From G963663365 sp963663365 (lineage in GTDB: Bacteria > Hinthialibacterota > Hinthialibacteria > Hinthialibacterales > G963663365): a DNA stretch of 64,000 nt. The notes under the pieces were generated by a model. It worked only from the letters and a program-made list of their open reading frames with translations, ran no database searches and was not told the origin of the DNA. Position numbers and translations under genes: made by a program. Of this stretch, positions 56,427-64,000 are shown piece by piece. The stretch covers positions 1,364,001 through 1,428,000 of the forward strand of contig CAXXIH010000008.1 of NCBI GenBank assembly GCA_963663365.2, read 5' to 3'. Position 1 is the first letter of the stretch. Each line of letters begins with the position of its first letter.

Positions 56427-57431
56427 ATGAACGAGCAAAAGAAAAAGACAGTTTTTTCCGGCGTACAGCCTTCCGGCAAATTACATATAGGCAACTACAT
56501 CGGCGCGATCTCCCAATGGGTCGATATCCAGCATGATTACAACACGATTTTTTGTGTTGTGGATTTGCATGCCATGACCATCCCCGAGAATATCGATCCC
56601 AAACAGCTGCGCGCCAAATCGCGTGAGGTCGCCGGTCTTTATATTGCATCCGGTATCGATCCTGAAGAATCCGCGATTTTTGTGCAGGCCGATGTTCGCG
56701 AACATACCGAACTGGCTTGGATTCTGAATTGCGCAACTCCCCTGGGTTGGTTGGAGCGTATGACACAATACAAAAGTAAGGCCTCCAAACTCGAGAGCGT
56801 CAGTTTTGCCTTGCTTGCCTATCCTGTCTTAATGGCCGCGGACATTCTCCTCTACGATGCGGAACTCGTTCCGGTTGGCGAAGATCAAAAACAACATATC
56901 GAATTAACGCGCGATGTCGCTCAACGTTTCAATAACCTTTACGGCGAAACCTTTGTGATTCCGGAGCCCATGATCCGGGCCAGCGGAGCACGGGTTATGG
57001 GTTTCGATGATCCGGAATCGAAGATGAGCAAGAGCGTCGGCGAACAACAAACCGGACACTCCATCGGTCTCTTGGATGATTACAAATCCATCAAAAAGAC
57101 GGTCATGTCCGCGAAAACCGACTGCGACAACGTAGCCCGTTTCGATGGCGCATCACCCGGCGTACTCAATATGCTGACACTTTATGAAGTGTTGACACGT
57201 AAAAGCCGGGAAGAAATCGAAGCGGAATTTGATGGTAAAGGCTACGGCACTCTCAAGAAACAATTGCTTGAAGCCATCATGGCGGCCCTGGAACCGATAC
57301 AAAAGAAATACGCTGAACTCACCGAAGATCCTCACTATCTCGACTCGATCCTAATGGACGGCGCCGAACGGGTTCGCGGCATCGCCGAAAAAACCATGGC
57401 GAGAGTACGCCAGGCCACAGGCACAATGTAA
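56427..57431 (+). CDS. trpS: Tryptophanyl-tRNA synthetase
   Basis: A 334-residue class I aminoacyl-tRNA synthetase charging tRNA-Trp. The ATG at 56427 gives the usual length; the frame reaches 56256 but that part lacks family sequence. PSGKLHIGNYIGA (HIGN at 20-23) and SKMSKSVGE are the ATP-binding signatures. LAYPVLMAADILLYDAELVPVGEDQ is a TrpRS hallmark. Single gene, divergent from the suf operon. Confidence 0.96.
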   Translation: MNEQKKKTVFSGVQPSGKLHIGNYIGAISQWVDIQHDYNTIFCVVDLHAMTIPENIDPKQLRAKSREVAGLYIASGIDPEESAIFVQADVREHTELAWILNCATPLGWLERMTQYKSKASKLESVSFALLAYPVLMAADILLYDAELVPVGEDQKQHIELTRDVAQRFNNLYGETFVIPEPMIRASGARVMGFDDPESKMSKSVGEQQTGHSIGLLDDYKSIKKTVMSAKTDCDNVARFDGASPGVLNMLTLYEVLTRKSREEIEAEFDGKGYGTLKKQLLEAIMAALEPIQKKYAELTEDPHYLDSILMDGAERVRGIAEKTMARVRQATGTM

Positions 57432-57434
57432 TAC

Positions 57435-57453
57435 GTTCAAACTGCTGTTGAAC
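57435..57453 (+). terminator. weak hairpin just after trpS (GTTCAA/TTGAAC)
   Basis: Six-base perfect arms with a seven-base loop, starting three bases after the stop. No T-run follows, so terminator activity is doubtful. Confidence 0.3.
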
Positions 57454-57730
57454 AATACGCCGCTCCGGAATTGCCGCGGCCTTCACAAGGCATCTTGTGC
57501 TTCCCTAGAAATAGTTTTAAAACGCCGTCTTAAAATGGGCAGGGGAGCGACTGTCTTTAAATCAAGGGCAATGTCTCCGCGAGCTGAATTATAAACTCAA
57601 CATGTATCTCTTACGGGTGGCGCGGACAACTTGTTTGTCTGCGCGCGTTAGCGCAAGAGGCGATACAAAGTTTTGCTAATCGCAAAAACTCCCCCCGCCA
57701 TCTGACAACTCCCTCAAATACGCACACCAA

Positions 57731-57841
57731 GCACCGGAGGTGCGTAGCATGCGGAGCCCAGCCTAAGCCCGAGACGGTCGAAGACCGGTGAAGGGTGCCA
57801 GGCTGGGTAAATACCCCAAAAATCCTTAGCGCTGAAAGTGC
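57731..57841. repeat. multi-hairpin dispersed-type intergenic element
   Basis: Three stems in a row: GCACC-GGA-GGTGC (57731-57743), a long GCCCAGCCT/AGGCTGGGT stem (57756-57764 with 57800-57808) enclosing CGGTC-GAA-GACCG (57775-57787), and GCGCT-GAA-AGTGC (57829-57841). The GCxC-GAA-like terminal hairpins with a GCCCAG/CTGGG core recall dispersed intergenic elements of many environmental genomes, from memory. No transposase lies nearby. Function unknown. Confidence 0.6.
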
Positions 57842-58124
57842 GAGGCAATACATGAAACGAACCGGCCCACAGTTGGATACCGAACCGGAAAAACCTCAAC
57901 TGCTGCAATCTTCAATCCTGGTTCCTCCTCATATCTGATCCTTCCATTTGACACGCATAGGTTACAAAAGCAGAAGCCAATGCCCAGACACCCCAAGTAA
58001 ATAAATCCTTACACAGAATTGGACTGCTGAATGAGAATCAATCTCAATAAAATGCATCTCAGAATCACAAAAAGGGCTTATGTAATCCAACAACAACACA
58101 AAAATGAAAATTTGGACAATCTTT

Positions 58125-58158
58125 TTCTCTGTTTGTAAAGATCTTTACAAACAGAGAA
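58125..58158. promoter_or_regulatory. 34-bp perfect palindrome
   Basis: Every base of the 17-nt left half is matched by the right half with no spacer; the centre is AAGATCTT and the outer part TTCTCTGTTTG. It is AT-rich and lies 412 nt upstream of the octaheme cytochrome start. It may be an operator for a dimeric regulator or a cruciform; no T-run terminator pattern follows. Confidence 0.6.
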
Positions 58159-58570
58159 GAATACCTTTGCTACGATCACGATACATTTGAATCGAAAAGA
58201 ATAATAAGAACATTTAATTAGGTTAATAAAAATTAAAACATTTCCTAGAGCGAGAATATTTTCACAACATAGCCAGGGGACTTTCGGCTGATTTCGCTCA
58301 TTATTTTTGGACTTTTACAGGTTTCACGCTTGAAGACAGAGGAATAAAAGATACGATTTAATTGAGGAATTTATTTTCGAAAACAGCTTTCGCTGGGGGA
58401 CATTTATTTAACCATATTAAGCATTAAGATCTGTGCAGAGGAACTAGATCACAAGCGTTATTTGCATTTATCCAGTCATATAACAGGTTTTCTGCTTTCA
58501 ATTTTCATTCGTGTGAAGTTGTGTGCGGATGACCAAGTTTCCTAAAACTATACGTGGAGGTATTGCTGTT

Positions 58571-60118
58571 ATGAGATTTTTAGCATCTCAAATTAGGAGA
58601 CCAAATCACTTCATTTGCTGCGGCGCCTTGCTTTTGCTTGTCGCCGTTGCCGGCTCCGCATCCGCGATTGATCACTCGTTATTTATCAACGAGTTCAACG
58701 GTGCGCAGACTTGCGAAACGTGCCACCCCGGGACAGTGGCCGCAATTCAACAGACGGTTCACTATAAATTCGAATCGGCCGTCCCGGAAAACTATCTCTA
58801 CGATGAAGAAGGCAATCTCCGCGAAATCGACCGTTCGGGAAAACTCTGGAAACTCTGCGGTTTCCCAACAACATTTGCACAACTTAATTGGCTTGGGAAA
58901 CTGAAGGATCTTCCTGAAACCGATCATATCGACTCGCCCGGCGGCTGCGGCAAATGCCATATCGGCATCGGCACCAAACCCTACACGGCTGTCGGTGCAA
59001 CCGAGCCGCAAGCCAGCGAACAATACAATGTCGATTGCTTGGTCTGCCACGCCGAAAACTATACCCGCAAATTCTATGTCGCTACGGTTGGCGGCGAGCC
59101 TGAGCTGATGTCAAACGGCAAACCGGTTGTGATGGCCGTACCCAAAGTGGATGGCGTTTTGGACTTTAGTGTGCAGCTTGAAGCAGCCCAATCGGTTGGA
59201 AGACCGAAAACCGAATACTGTGCGCGTTGCCATACGGCTGCAGGTGGCGGACGGGTAATCCAAGATAATCATCAATACAGTTTCAAACGCGGTTCTACAT
59301 ACGATGCAGAAACGGATGTTCATGCCGCTGCGGGTCTGAGTTGCGTCGATTGCCATAGCGCCGGTAACCACCAAACTCGCCGTTCCCCCAACAATGATAT
59401 TTACGCATACGATAATCTTGTCGATCATCAACTGTGTGTCGATTGTCACACCGATGCTCCTCACACAGAACAACCGATGTACAACATGCACTCATCTTTC
59501 GCATCCTGCACCACCTGCCACGCAACTTCGAAGGGCGGCGTGGTCTATAAAGATTTCGCGGATATCGTCGCGCCGGATCCGTCTAATCCATTGGGTCTTT
59601 ATGAAGCCCGTCTGGACTTTGCCGGTGATGATTTCAAACTCGAATACCACTGGTTTAATGGAAAAGTGATGGGCGAGATCGAACCGATGGGCGGTCCCGG
59701 TGATGGCAAGATTTATCCGTTCAAACGTATTGGATTCAACCAGCCGGTCGATGCTAACGATCAGCCGATTCCCGTAATTTGGGGCAAGATATTCTTGGAA
59801 GGCGATGTGCCTACTGCGGCCACATTGGGTCTTGCCGGTTATGCCGCGATGTACTCGGAAGAGTTGGCCGCGCAGACCGGTATCCCGCCTGTTCCGGGTG
59901 CTTTTGATCACTATAATGACTGCTCTGCGGTATTCAGCATCAGCCATTCGATTACAAAAGAGAACGCGCTGCAATGCGCCGATTGCCACAGCACCAATAG
60001 CGTGCTCGATTTTGCCGCGCTGCAATATACTCCGGAACGCGCTAACCAACTTCAAACAATGGATGTTCCTGGTGGCGGTGACTCCGGAGTCCATAATTGG
60101 AACCTTTTTGAACGTTAA
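58571..60118 (+). CDS. Secreted octaheme c-type cytochrome (octaheme tetrathionate reductase-like family)
   Basis: A 515-residue exported multiheme cytochrome. The ATG at 58571 follows GGAGG by ten bases and opens a signal (RRPNHFICCGALLLLVAVAGSASA); starts at 58523 or 58529 are possible. Eight CXXCH motifs lie at residues 48, 126, 156, 217, 258, 289, 313 and 469, the last after a 150-residue haem-free stretch. Spacing and the EYHWFNGK and YPFKR segment resemble the family with Shewanella OTR (TIGR04315). Members may reduce tetrathionate, nitrite or hydroxylamine, or only pass electrons. No partner cytochrome or membrane quinol oxidase gene adjoins it, and a terminator ends it. Confidence 0.82.
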   Translation: MRFLASQIRRPNHFICCGALLLLVAVAGSASAIDHSLFINEFNGAQTCETCHPGTVAAIQQTVHYKFESAVPENYLYDEEGNLREIDRSGKLWKLCGFPTTFAQLNWLGKLKDLPETDHIDSPGGCGKCHIGIGTKPYTAVGATEPQASEQYNVDCLVCHAENYTRKFYVATVGGEPELMSNGKPVVMAVPKVDGVLDFSVQLEAAQSVGRPKTEYCARCHTAAGGGRVIQDNHQYSFKRGSTYDAETDVHAAAGLSCVDCHSAGNHQTRRSPNNDIYAYDNLVDHQLCVDCHTDAPHTEQPMYNMHSSFASCTTCHATSKGGVVYKDFADIVAPDPSNPLGLYEARLDFAGDDFKLEYHWFNGKVMGEIEPMGGPGDGKIYPFKRIGFNQPVDANDQPIPVIWGKIFLEGDVPTAATLGLAGYAAMYSEELAAQTGIPPVPGAFDHYNDCSAVFSISHSITKENALQCADCHSTNSVLDFAALQYTPERANQLQTMDVPGGGDSGVHNWNLFER

Positions 60119-60204
60119 TACTGAAACGCATAAGCACATTCCGTTTGGATCGGTATAACGATTTCAAACAGAAATAGTATCAATCGGAACAATCAACAAT
60201 CGGC

Positions 60205-60241
60205 CCGTGGCGTCTTCTCTGAAGGCGCCACGGTGCTTTTT
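60205..60241 (+). terminator. Rho-independent terminator of the octaheme cytochrome gene
   Basis: CCGTGGCGTCTTC pairs with GAAGGCGCCACGG around TCT with one G-T wobble, followed by TGCTTTTT. Lies 86 nt after the stop codon. Strong. Confidence 0.9.
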
Positions 60242-60268
60242 GGGGGAGGTCAAAAAAATATTCGGGCT

Positions 60269-62377
60269 TTAATGCACAACAACCATGCGGTGGTAGAGCA
60301 AATCATTAATCTCGAATGAGCAATACGGCCCGCGCCGTTTGAATGTTACGGGCGATCTGCCATTCATAGCGTCGATGCTATAGGCATCTTTCACTTCAAA
60401 ATCGTTCCCCAGATTCAGTTCAACGCGGCATTTGTCCATCACCGGCGGAGGAGGATTGCTATCCGGTTCCCAAGGAGAAACACAATAACGGACAAAATGG
60501 ATGGTTAAGAGACCATCCGGGCGGCGATAGACATGAATACGAACTTCAGGACCGGCCGTCGTTGAAAGATGCTTGATAGCATACCGCTCTACAAAATCCG
60601 CCCAGGCCTGATGCAGAGGCTCCGATTGAACCGGCCGTAATGCCTCAATCTCTTTTAATGTTGCCTCAATCCCATCGGGCATAATGTCGCTTAGCCCTTC
60701 AACATCGACAGCGGAGGCCGGTAAAAGACGGCCTATATCCCGGACATAATCCACACTCCCCGCCCCGGCTTGTTTGTGAGATTCGCTCACCCCACGCAAC
60801 ACCCAAGGTGCAAGCCCCCACCCATGCCGGGGCCGCGCCCTGTCCATTTCATCATGCGTGGCGCAAACACCGGTCACAAGCAGATGCCCGCCATCCTGCA
60901 CATAGGCTTTGAGCGCGGAACACCCCTGATCGGAAATACGGGAGACATTCGGCACAACAACCGTCTCGTATTGCTTCAACTTATCTCGTACAAGGTCTTT
61001 CTTAGCAATGACATCGAACTGAATGTGCGCATCGAGCAACGCGCGGCCCATACGCATCCCATCACGAATATGCATGTCATATTCGTAATGCGCTTCATCG
61101 GTGTCATAGAGTAGCGCAACCTGGCTCCAAGGCCGCAATCCTCCCAACAGTTCTCCGTTCCCATGGAAGAATTTCGTATAGGCGGCGCGTGTTTGACCTT
61201 CACTCGCCCATTGCACAAAAGCGCCTCCCCCGCCTGCCGCAACCTCAGCATAGGCCAAGGCGGTCGTGTGACGGCCATTGAGATAAGGCAACAATGCAGG
61301 TTGGACACCGTATGCCAAACACTGTTTGTATTGCAGGGCGTAATCATGAATGGCATCTGCTGCAATCCGGCCCGGTCCATAACTTTCTTCCAACATCATC
61401 AGCCGTGTTGCGCGGCTCCAAACATCCAAAGACTTCCCTGCCCTTTCGCGCGGAGCCAGGCCATCCGGGCGCGATATCGATCCCCAATTGGGTACAACAA
61501 AAAAATCCGGATTGAATTTCTTGGCCGCTTCCAACATCGCCCCAACATGCTCGGTTACAGTATGTTGAAAGTATCGGACTGTCTCTGCATAACGCAGTCC
61601 TTGCCCATTGGTTCCAAGGGGTATGAGTTTGGGAAGAACGGAACCGGAAGGGCGCGATGCAATAAACCCGGAAAACCGGTCCTGATCGACCGGCGCATAG
61701 CTGGCCATAATGCAATCATCGACAAACAAGCCGTCATAGCCACAAGCCGCAATTTCCTCGACACAACGCAACTGAAAATTACGCCAATCGGGATCGCCCA
61801 AACTCGGTTCGTACCGCCATAAATCGTATTCAGGAGTTGGCTTATACGGATCGAGCGAACGCCGGGGTACTCCGCACCATAAAAGAGGATCCCTCAATGG
61901 TTTCGGTCCGAGTTTCAGCCAACTGAGTTTTTCCCAACCATCATAGGTTTCCCAAAATCCCGTGCGCTTTTCATGATCGCCCAGCATGATAGAAGTATTG
62001 ATGTAAGGAATTATAACTCCCACACCGGTCTTACGCAGTTCTTCAACATAGGCTTTGACCTCAAGAACCTTTTCGCGGTATGCATCTTCTGAAATGAAAG
62101 CCGGATACCAATCCCAGAATGATTCGGTCAATCCGAGCATATGATTGATCGGTACCGGCTGATTGATGTGTAGAAGATCCGGAGGCGATTCACGTAAGGA
62201 ACGCATCAGATTTTCATCAGCCAGCCAATCTCCGTAACCGATAACATACGTAAATGGAACAGTGGTAACGTAACGCTCCTGTTCCTCCACCGGACCGCAC
62301 CAATGACTCTGTTGTGGCACAGCCGCACCAATCGCGATAGCCGTATACAGAAGCACACCGCTTACCAAATCCATCAT
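60269..62377 (-). CDS. Secreted putative glycoside hydrolase with GATase-like trimerisation domain
   Basis: A 702-residue protein with a short signal (MMDLVSGVLLYTAIAIGAAV). The barrel portion (about 40-390) contains YDGLFVDDCIMASY, a strand-end Asp pair typical of GH10-like or GH13/GH42-neighbour barrels, and NWGSISRPDG. Residues about 400-520 have RPWSQVALLYDTDEAHYE and GGHLLVTGV, a beta-galactosidase trimerisation (GATase-like) domain. C-terminal beta sandwich. It is 26 nt after the rhamnosidase gene on the same strand, so both belong to one operon. The family is not certain. Confidence 0.65.
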   Translation of the reverse strand: MMDLVSGVLLYTAIAIGAAVPQQSHWCGPVEEQERYVTTVPFTYVIGYGDWLADENLMRSLRESPPDLLHINQPVPINHMLGLTESFWDWYPAFISEDAYREKVLEVKAYVEELRKTGVGVIIPYINTSIMLGDHEKRTGFWETYDGWEKLSWLKLGPKPLRDPLLWCGVPRRSLDPYKPTPEYDLWRYEPSLGDPDWRNFQLRCVEEIAACGYDGLFVDDCIMASYAPVDQDRFSGFIASRPSGSVLPKLIPLGTNGQGLRYAETVRYFQHTVTEHVGAMLEAAKKFNPDFFVVPNWGSISRPDGLAPRERAGKSLDVWSRATRLMMLEESYGPGRIAADAIHDYALQYKQCLAYGVQPALLPYLNGRHTTALAYAEVAAGGGGAFVQWASEGQTRAAYTKFFHGNGELLGGLRPWSQVALLYDTDEAHYEYDMHIRDGMRMGRALLDAHIQFDVIAKKDLVRDKLKQYETVVVPNVSRISDQGCSALKAYVQDGGHLLVTGVCATHDEMDRARPRHGWGLAPWVLRGVSESHKQAGAGSVDYVRDIGRLLPASAVDVEGLSDIMPDGIEATLKEIEALRPVQSEPLHQAWADFVERYAIKHLSTTAGPEVRIHVYRRPDGLLTIHFVRYCVSPWEPDSNPPPPVMDKCRVELNLGNDFEVKDAYSIDAMNGRSPVTFKRRGPYCSFEINDLLYHRMVVVH

Positions 62378-62403
62378 CCTTCCCCCTCTCCGAAGCGTGT
62401 TTT

Positions 62404-64000
62404 TTATGATGCCGTGAGCATCAACTCAGTCTCGGTTCCCGGTGGCAATTGATAACAGCGGTGTCCCTTGGGAACGGGTGTATCTAATGACTCAAGACTG
62501 ATTTTCTCCTGATCGGATACGATCAACTCACCGCTGCAACCGGTTGGCAATGAAACGGCAATCCGCCGGTTTCCCAATGGGCCTTGGGCCTGAAAACGGA
62601 TTGGGCCTTGCACGGTACGCGCCGTTAGATTGAGTTTTTCAAGATCGCCCAGTTGCGGACGGATCGCACAACGCTTAAAGCCCGGCTCAAGCGGACGAAT
62701 ACCGGCCACACTCATATAGAAGATATACAGAGGAGAGAGCGGGCAATGACTCCACTCTGAACTTGTTGTATCCGGTTTCGCCACCCAATCCTCTTGCAGC
62801 GTGTTATTGAGCCGAACCGAATCCATCGCCATCCATCGCGTACGAAAATCATGCAAAACGGTATCGATACGTCCGGCTTTGGCCAAAGCCCACAGACGCC
62901 ATCCGGCATTGGCCGGATATGAGAAGCCCATTTGCGGCGGACAATCCACCAACAGTTTTGTGGCGGCCTCGATATTTCCATCGGGGCATTGGTCAAAGAG
63001 TATCGCCGTAGCCAGCGAACGGTCACAAAAACGGCCCGTGCCTTCTTCATACCGCCAAGGCAGATTGGTCATAAAGATACCGTGTTCTTCATCCCAGAAA
63101 TTCTGGACAACCGCGTCCAATATCTCACGGCCAAAACCAAAGGCCCACGCCGCGCTGTCTGAATCGCCAAAAGCCTGGCATAAGGGAGCTAACGCATGTT
63201 GCAACATGGCCGCCGCATAAAGATTGAACGGGCACTGCTTGTAACGTTCCTTCGGGTAGGCTTCATGGTCAAGCCAAACACAAGGCGTCCCAATGTTCTC
63301 GACAGGCAATAGACCATCTTTCAGTTGACGGCTTTTAAGATATTCGACAGAGCGAATAAGGCGCGGGAAAGGTTCTTCAATGGCTTTCAGATCGCCGGTA
63401 TATAAATAATGATGATAATTATCGAAAACAAAACCAATACCATGATCCAGGATCGGTCCCCATTTGGTGAGATGCAATTGTCTCTCCATAAAACGGCATA
63501 AACGGTCATACGCCGGCCAGCAATCCAAAAAGTAACCTTCCTCAGTAATGCCCTGGCTGTAGCTCTTTAAAAACCGCGCGGGAAGCCGTGTCTCGCCAAA
63601 TCCCAGATAGACCGCATGAATCTGATGTCCGCAATCACCACTGTATTGCTGGCGTTCCCGGGCCATGCCGTCAACAATGATATCGATTGCGGAGTTATTT
63701 AGCGTATTGACAGAAGCATTCAGCAACATCTGCAAATTCGAATCCGAACATTCAATCTGTACAGGATCGGGCCATGGGAAAATCCGCCGGCGCGCACCCA
63801 CATTGCGGATCGTCACTTCACCTTCAGCGCCATGAATATGCAACTGAAGCCAACGGAAACTCTCATAATCGAATGTCTCGAATGTGTTGACACCCTCTTT
63901 GCAAATGAATCGCGACCAAGAGTGATAATGCGTATTCAACAGCGCCGGTCCACCGGGTTCATGCGCCTCATGTACTATAACTTCGATAGTCGTTCCTTCA
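62404..64000 (-). CDS. GH78-type alpha-L-rhamnosidase-like protein, 5' end outside the window
   Basis: The frame stays open to the right edge (upstream residues EGTTIEVIVHEAHEPGGPALLNTHYHS are in frame), so at least 532 residues are visible and the TTG at 63939 is not the start. The visible part has DCGHQIHAVYLGFGE, an alpha/alpha toroid with FRWLQLHIHG before it, GFSYPANAGWRLW and the C-terminal beta sandwich IRPLEPGFKRCAIRPQL of GH78 enzymes. Acidic catalytic residues would be in DGMARERQQYSGD (Asp and Glu). It removes alpha-L-rhamnose from polysaccharides or glycosides. Operon with the gene at 60269. Confidence 0.85.
   Translation of the reverse strand, partial: EGTTIEVIVHEAHEPGGPALLNTHYHSWSRFICKEGVNTFETFDYESFRWLQLHIHGAEGEVTIRNVGARRRIFPWPDPVQIECSDSNLQMLLNASVNTLNNSAIDIIVDGMARERQQYSGDCGHQIHAVYLGFGETRLPARFLKSYSQGITEEGYFLDCWPAYDRLCRFMERQLHLTKWGPILDHGIGFVFDNYHHYLYTGDLKAIEEPFPRLIRSVEYLKSRQLKDGLLPVENIGTPCVWLDHEAYPKERYKQCPFNLYAAAMLQHALAPLCQAFGDSDSAAWAFGFGREILDAVVQNFWDEEHGIFMTNLPWRYEEGTGRFCDRSLATAILFDQCPDGNIEAATKLLVDCPPQMGFSYPANAGWRLWALAKAGRIDTVLHDFRTRWMAMDSVRLNNTLQEDWVAKPDTTSSEWSHCPLSPLYIFYMSVAGIRPLEPGFKRCAIRPQLGDLEKLNLTARTVQGPIRFQAQGPLGNRRIAVSLPTGCSGELIVSDQEKISLESLDTPVPKGHRCYQLPPGTETELMLTAS

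Larger units (their letters stand above)
57432..58570. other. 1.1-kb non-coding region between trpS and the octaheme cytochrome gene
   Basis: No convincing ORF. The first half is GC-balanced and contains a CGCGGACAA/TTGTCTGCG hairpin near 57619 and the structured element at 57731-57841. The second half turns markedly AT-rich and contains a 34-bp palindrome and scattered short inverted repeats such as TTTTCGAAAA near 58375. It should hold the cytochrome promoter. Confidence 0.7.

Noticed and set aside
57611..57908. Short ORFs on the minus strand of the multi-hairpin element
   Set aside because: They read through inverted repeats, lack ribosome sites and have no recognisable protein; they follow from the DNA structure.
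1..64000. CRISPR array, tRNA, rRNA, prophage or IS element
   Set aside because: No regularly spaced direct repeats, no tRNA-like TTCGA arm with clover pairing in the gaps, no transposase or integrase among the real ORFs.

Overview
The window looks like a chromosomal segment of an uncultivated, heterotrophic Gram-negative-type bacterium. Gene content suggests one of the PVC- or FCB-like candidate phyla such as Hydrogenedentota, Sumerlaeota or Lentisphaerae relatives. This placement is inference. It rests on many large secreted glycoside hydrolases, Tat-exported type I sulfatases, ceramidase-like proteins, DUF1961, DUF3604, a secreted DegT-type aminotransferase and Pro/Thr tails. There are no rRNA or tRNA genes, no phage or IS genes, no CRISPR array and no recognisable defence system. 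The genes are in short groups on alternating strands. Both edges cut genes.

Positions 1-10940 hold a truncated dikinase whose domain order resembles glucan water dikinase, a GH42-like enzyme, a ceramidase-like protein, a DUF1961 protein, an oligogalacturonate-lyase-like propeller, and a translationally coupled sugar isomerase and Gfo/Idh/MocA dehydrogenase. Positions 11177-15130 are amino-acid metabolism: glutamate dehydrogenase and two overlapping Cys/Met PLP enzymes, one of the long fungal-like cystathionine gamma-synthase type. Positions 15362-49247 are a loose carbohydrate-catabolic region. It contains GH106, a GH14/GH42-like enzyme, a heparinase II/III-type lyase, an unassigned 1015-residue putative glycosidase, two sulfatases, a second ceramidase-like protein, DUF3604, a two-component-type propeller fusion, two more isomerases, a second Gfo/Idh/MocA enzyme, an atypical DapA-fold aldolase, a cupin and a DASS anion symporter. 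ThiD, a gamma carbonic anhydrase, a HAD phosphatase and a rhodanese lie between them.

Positions 49313-55926 are a complete SUF iron-sulfur operon read leftward (Rrf2 regulator, sufB, sufC, sufD, sufS, sufU, sufT), followed by divergent trpS. A 1.1 kb non-coding stretch then carries a multi-hairpin intergenic element and a 34-bp perfect palindrome. Next come an isolated octaheme cytochrome c with a strong terminator, a secreted putative glycosidase and a GH78-type rhamnosidase cut by the right edge.

Taken together, the GH106, GH78, heparinase-type lyase, oligogalacturonate-lyase-like protein and sulfatases fit degradation of a sulfated, rhamnose- and uronate-containing glycan outside the cytoplasm. 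Isomerases, dehydrogenases and a DapA-fold aldolase would process the released sugars inside. No SusC/SusD, TonB receptor, ABC sugar importer or PTS gene is visible, so uptake must be encoded elsewhere.
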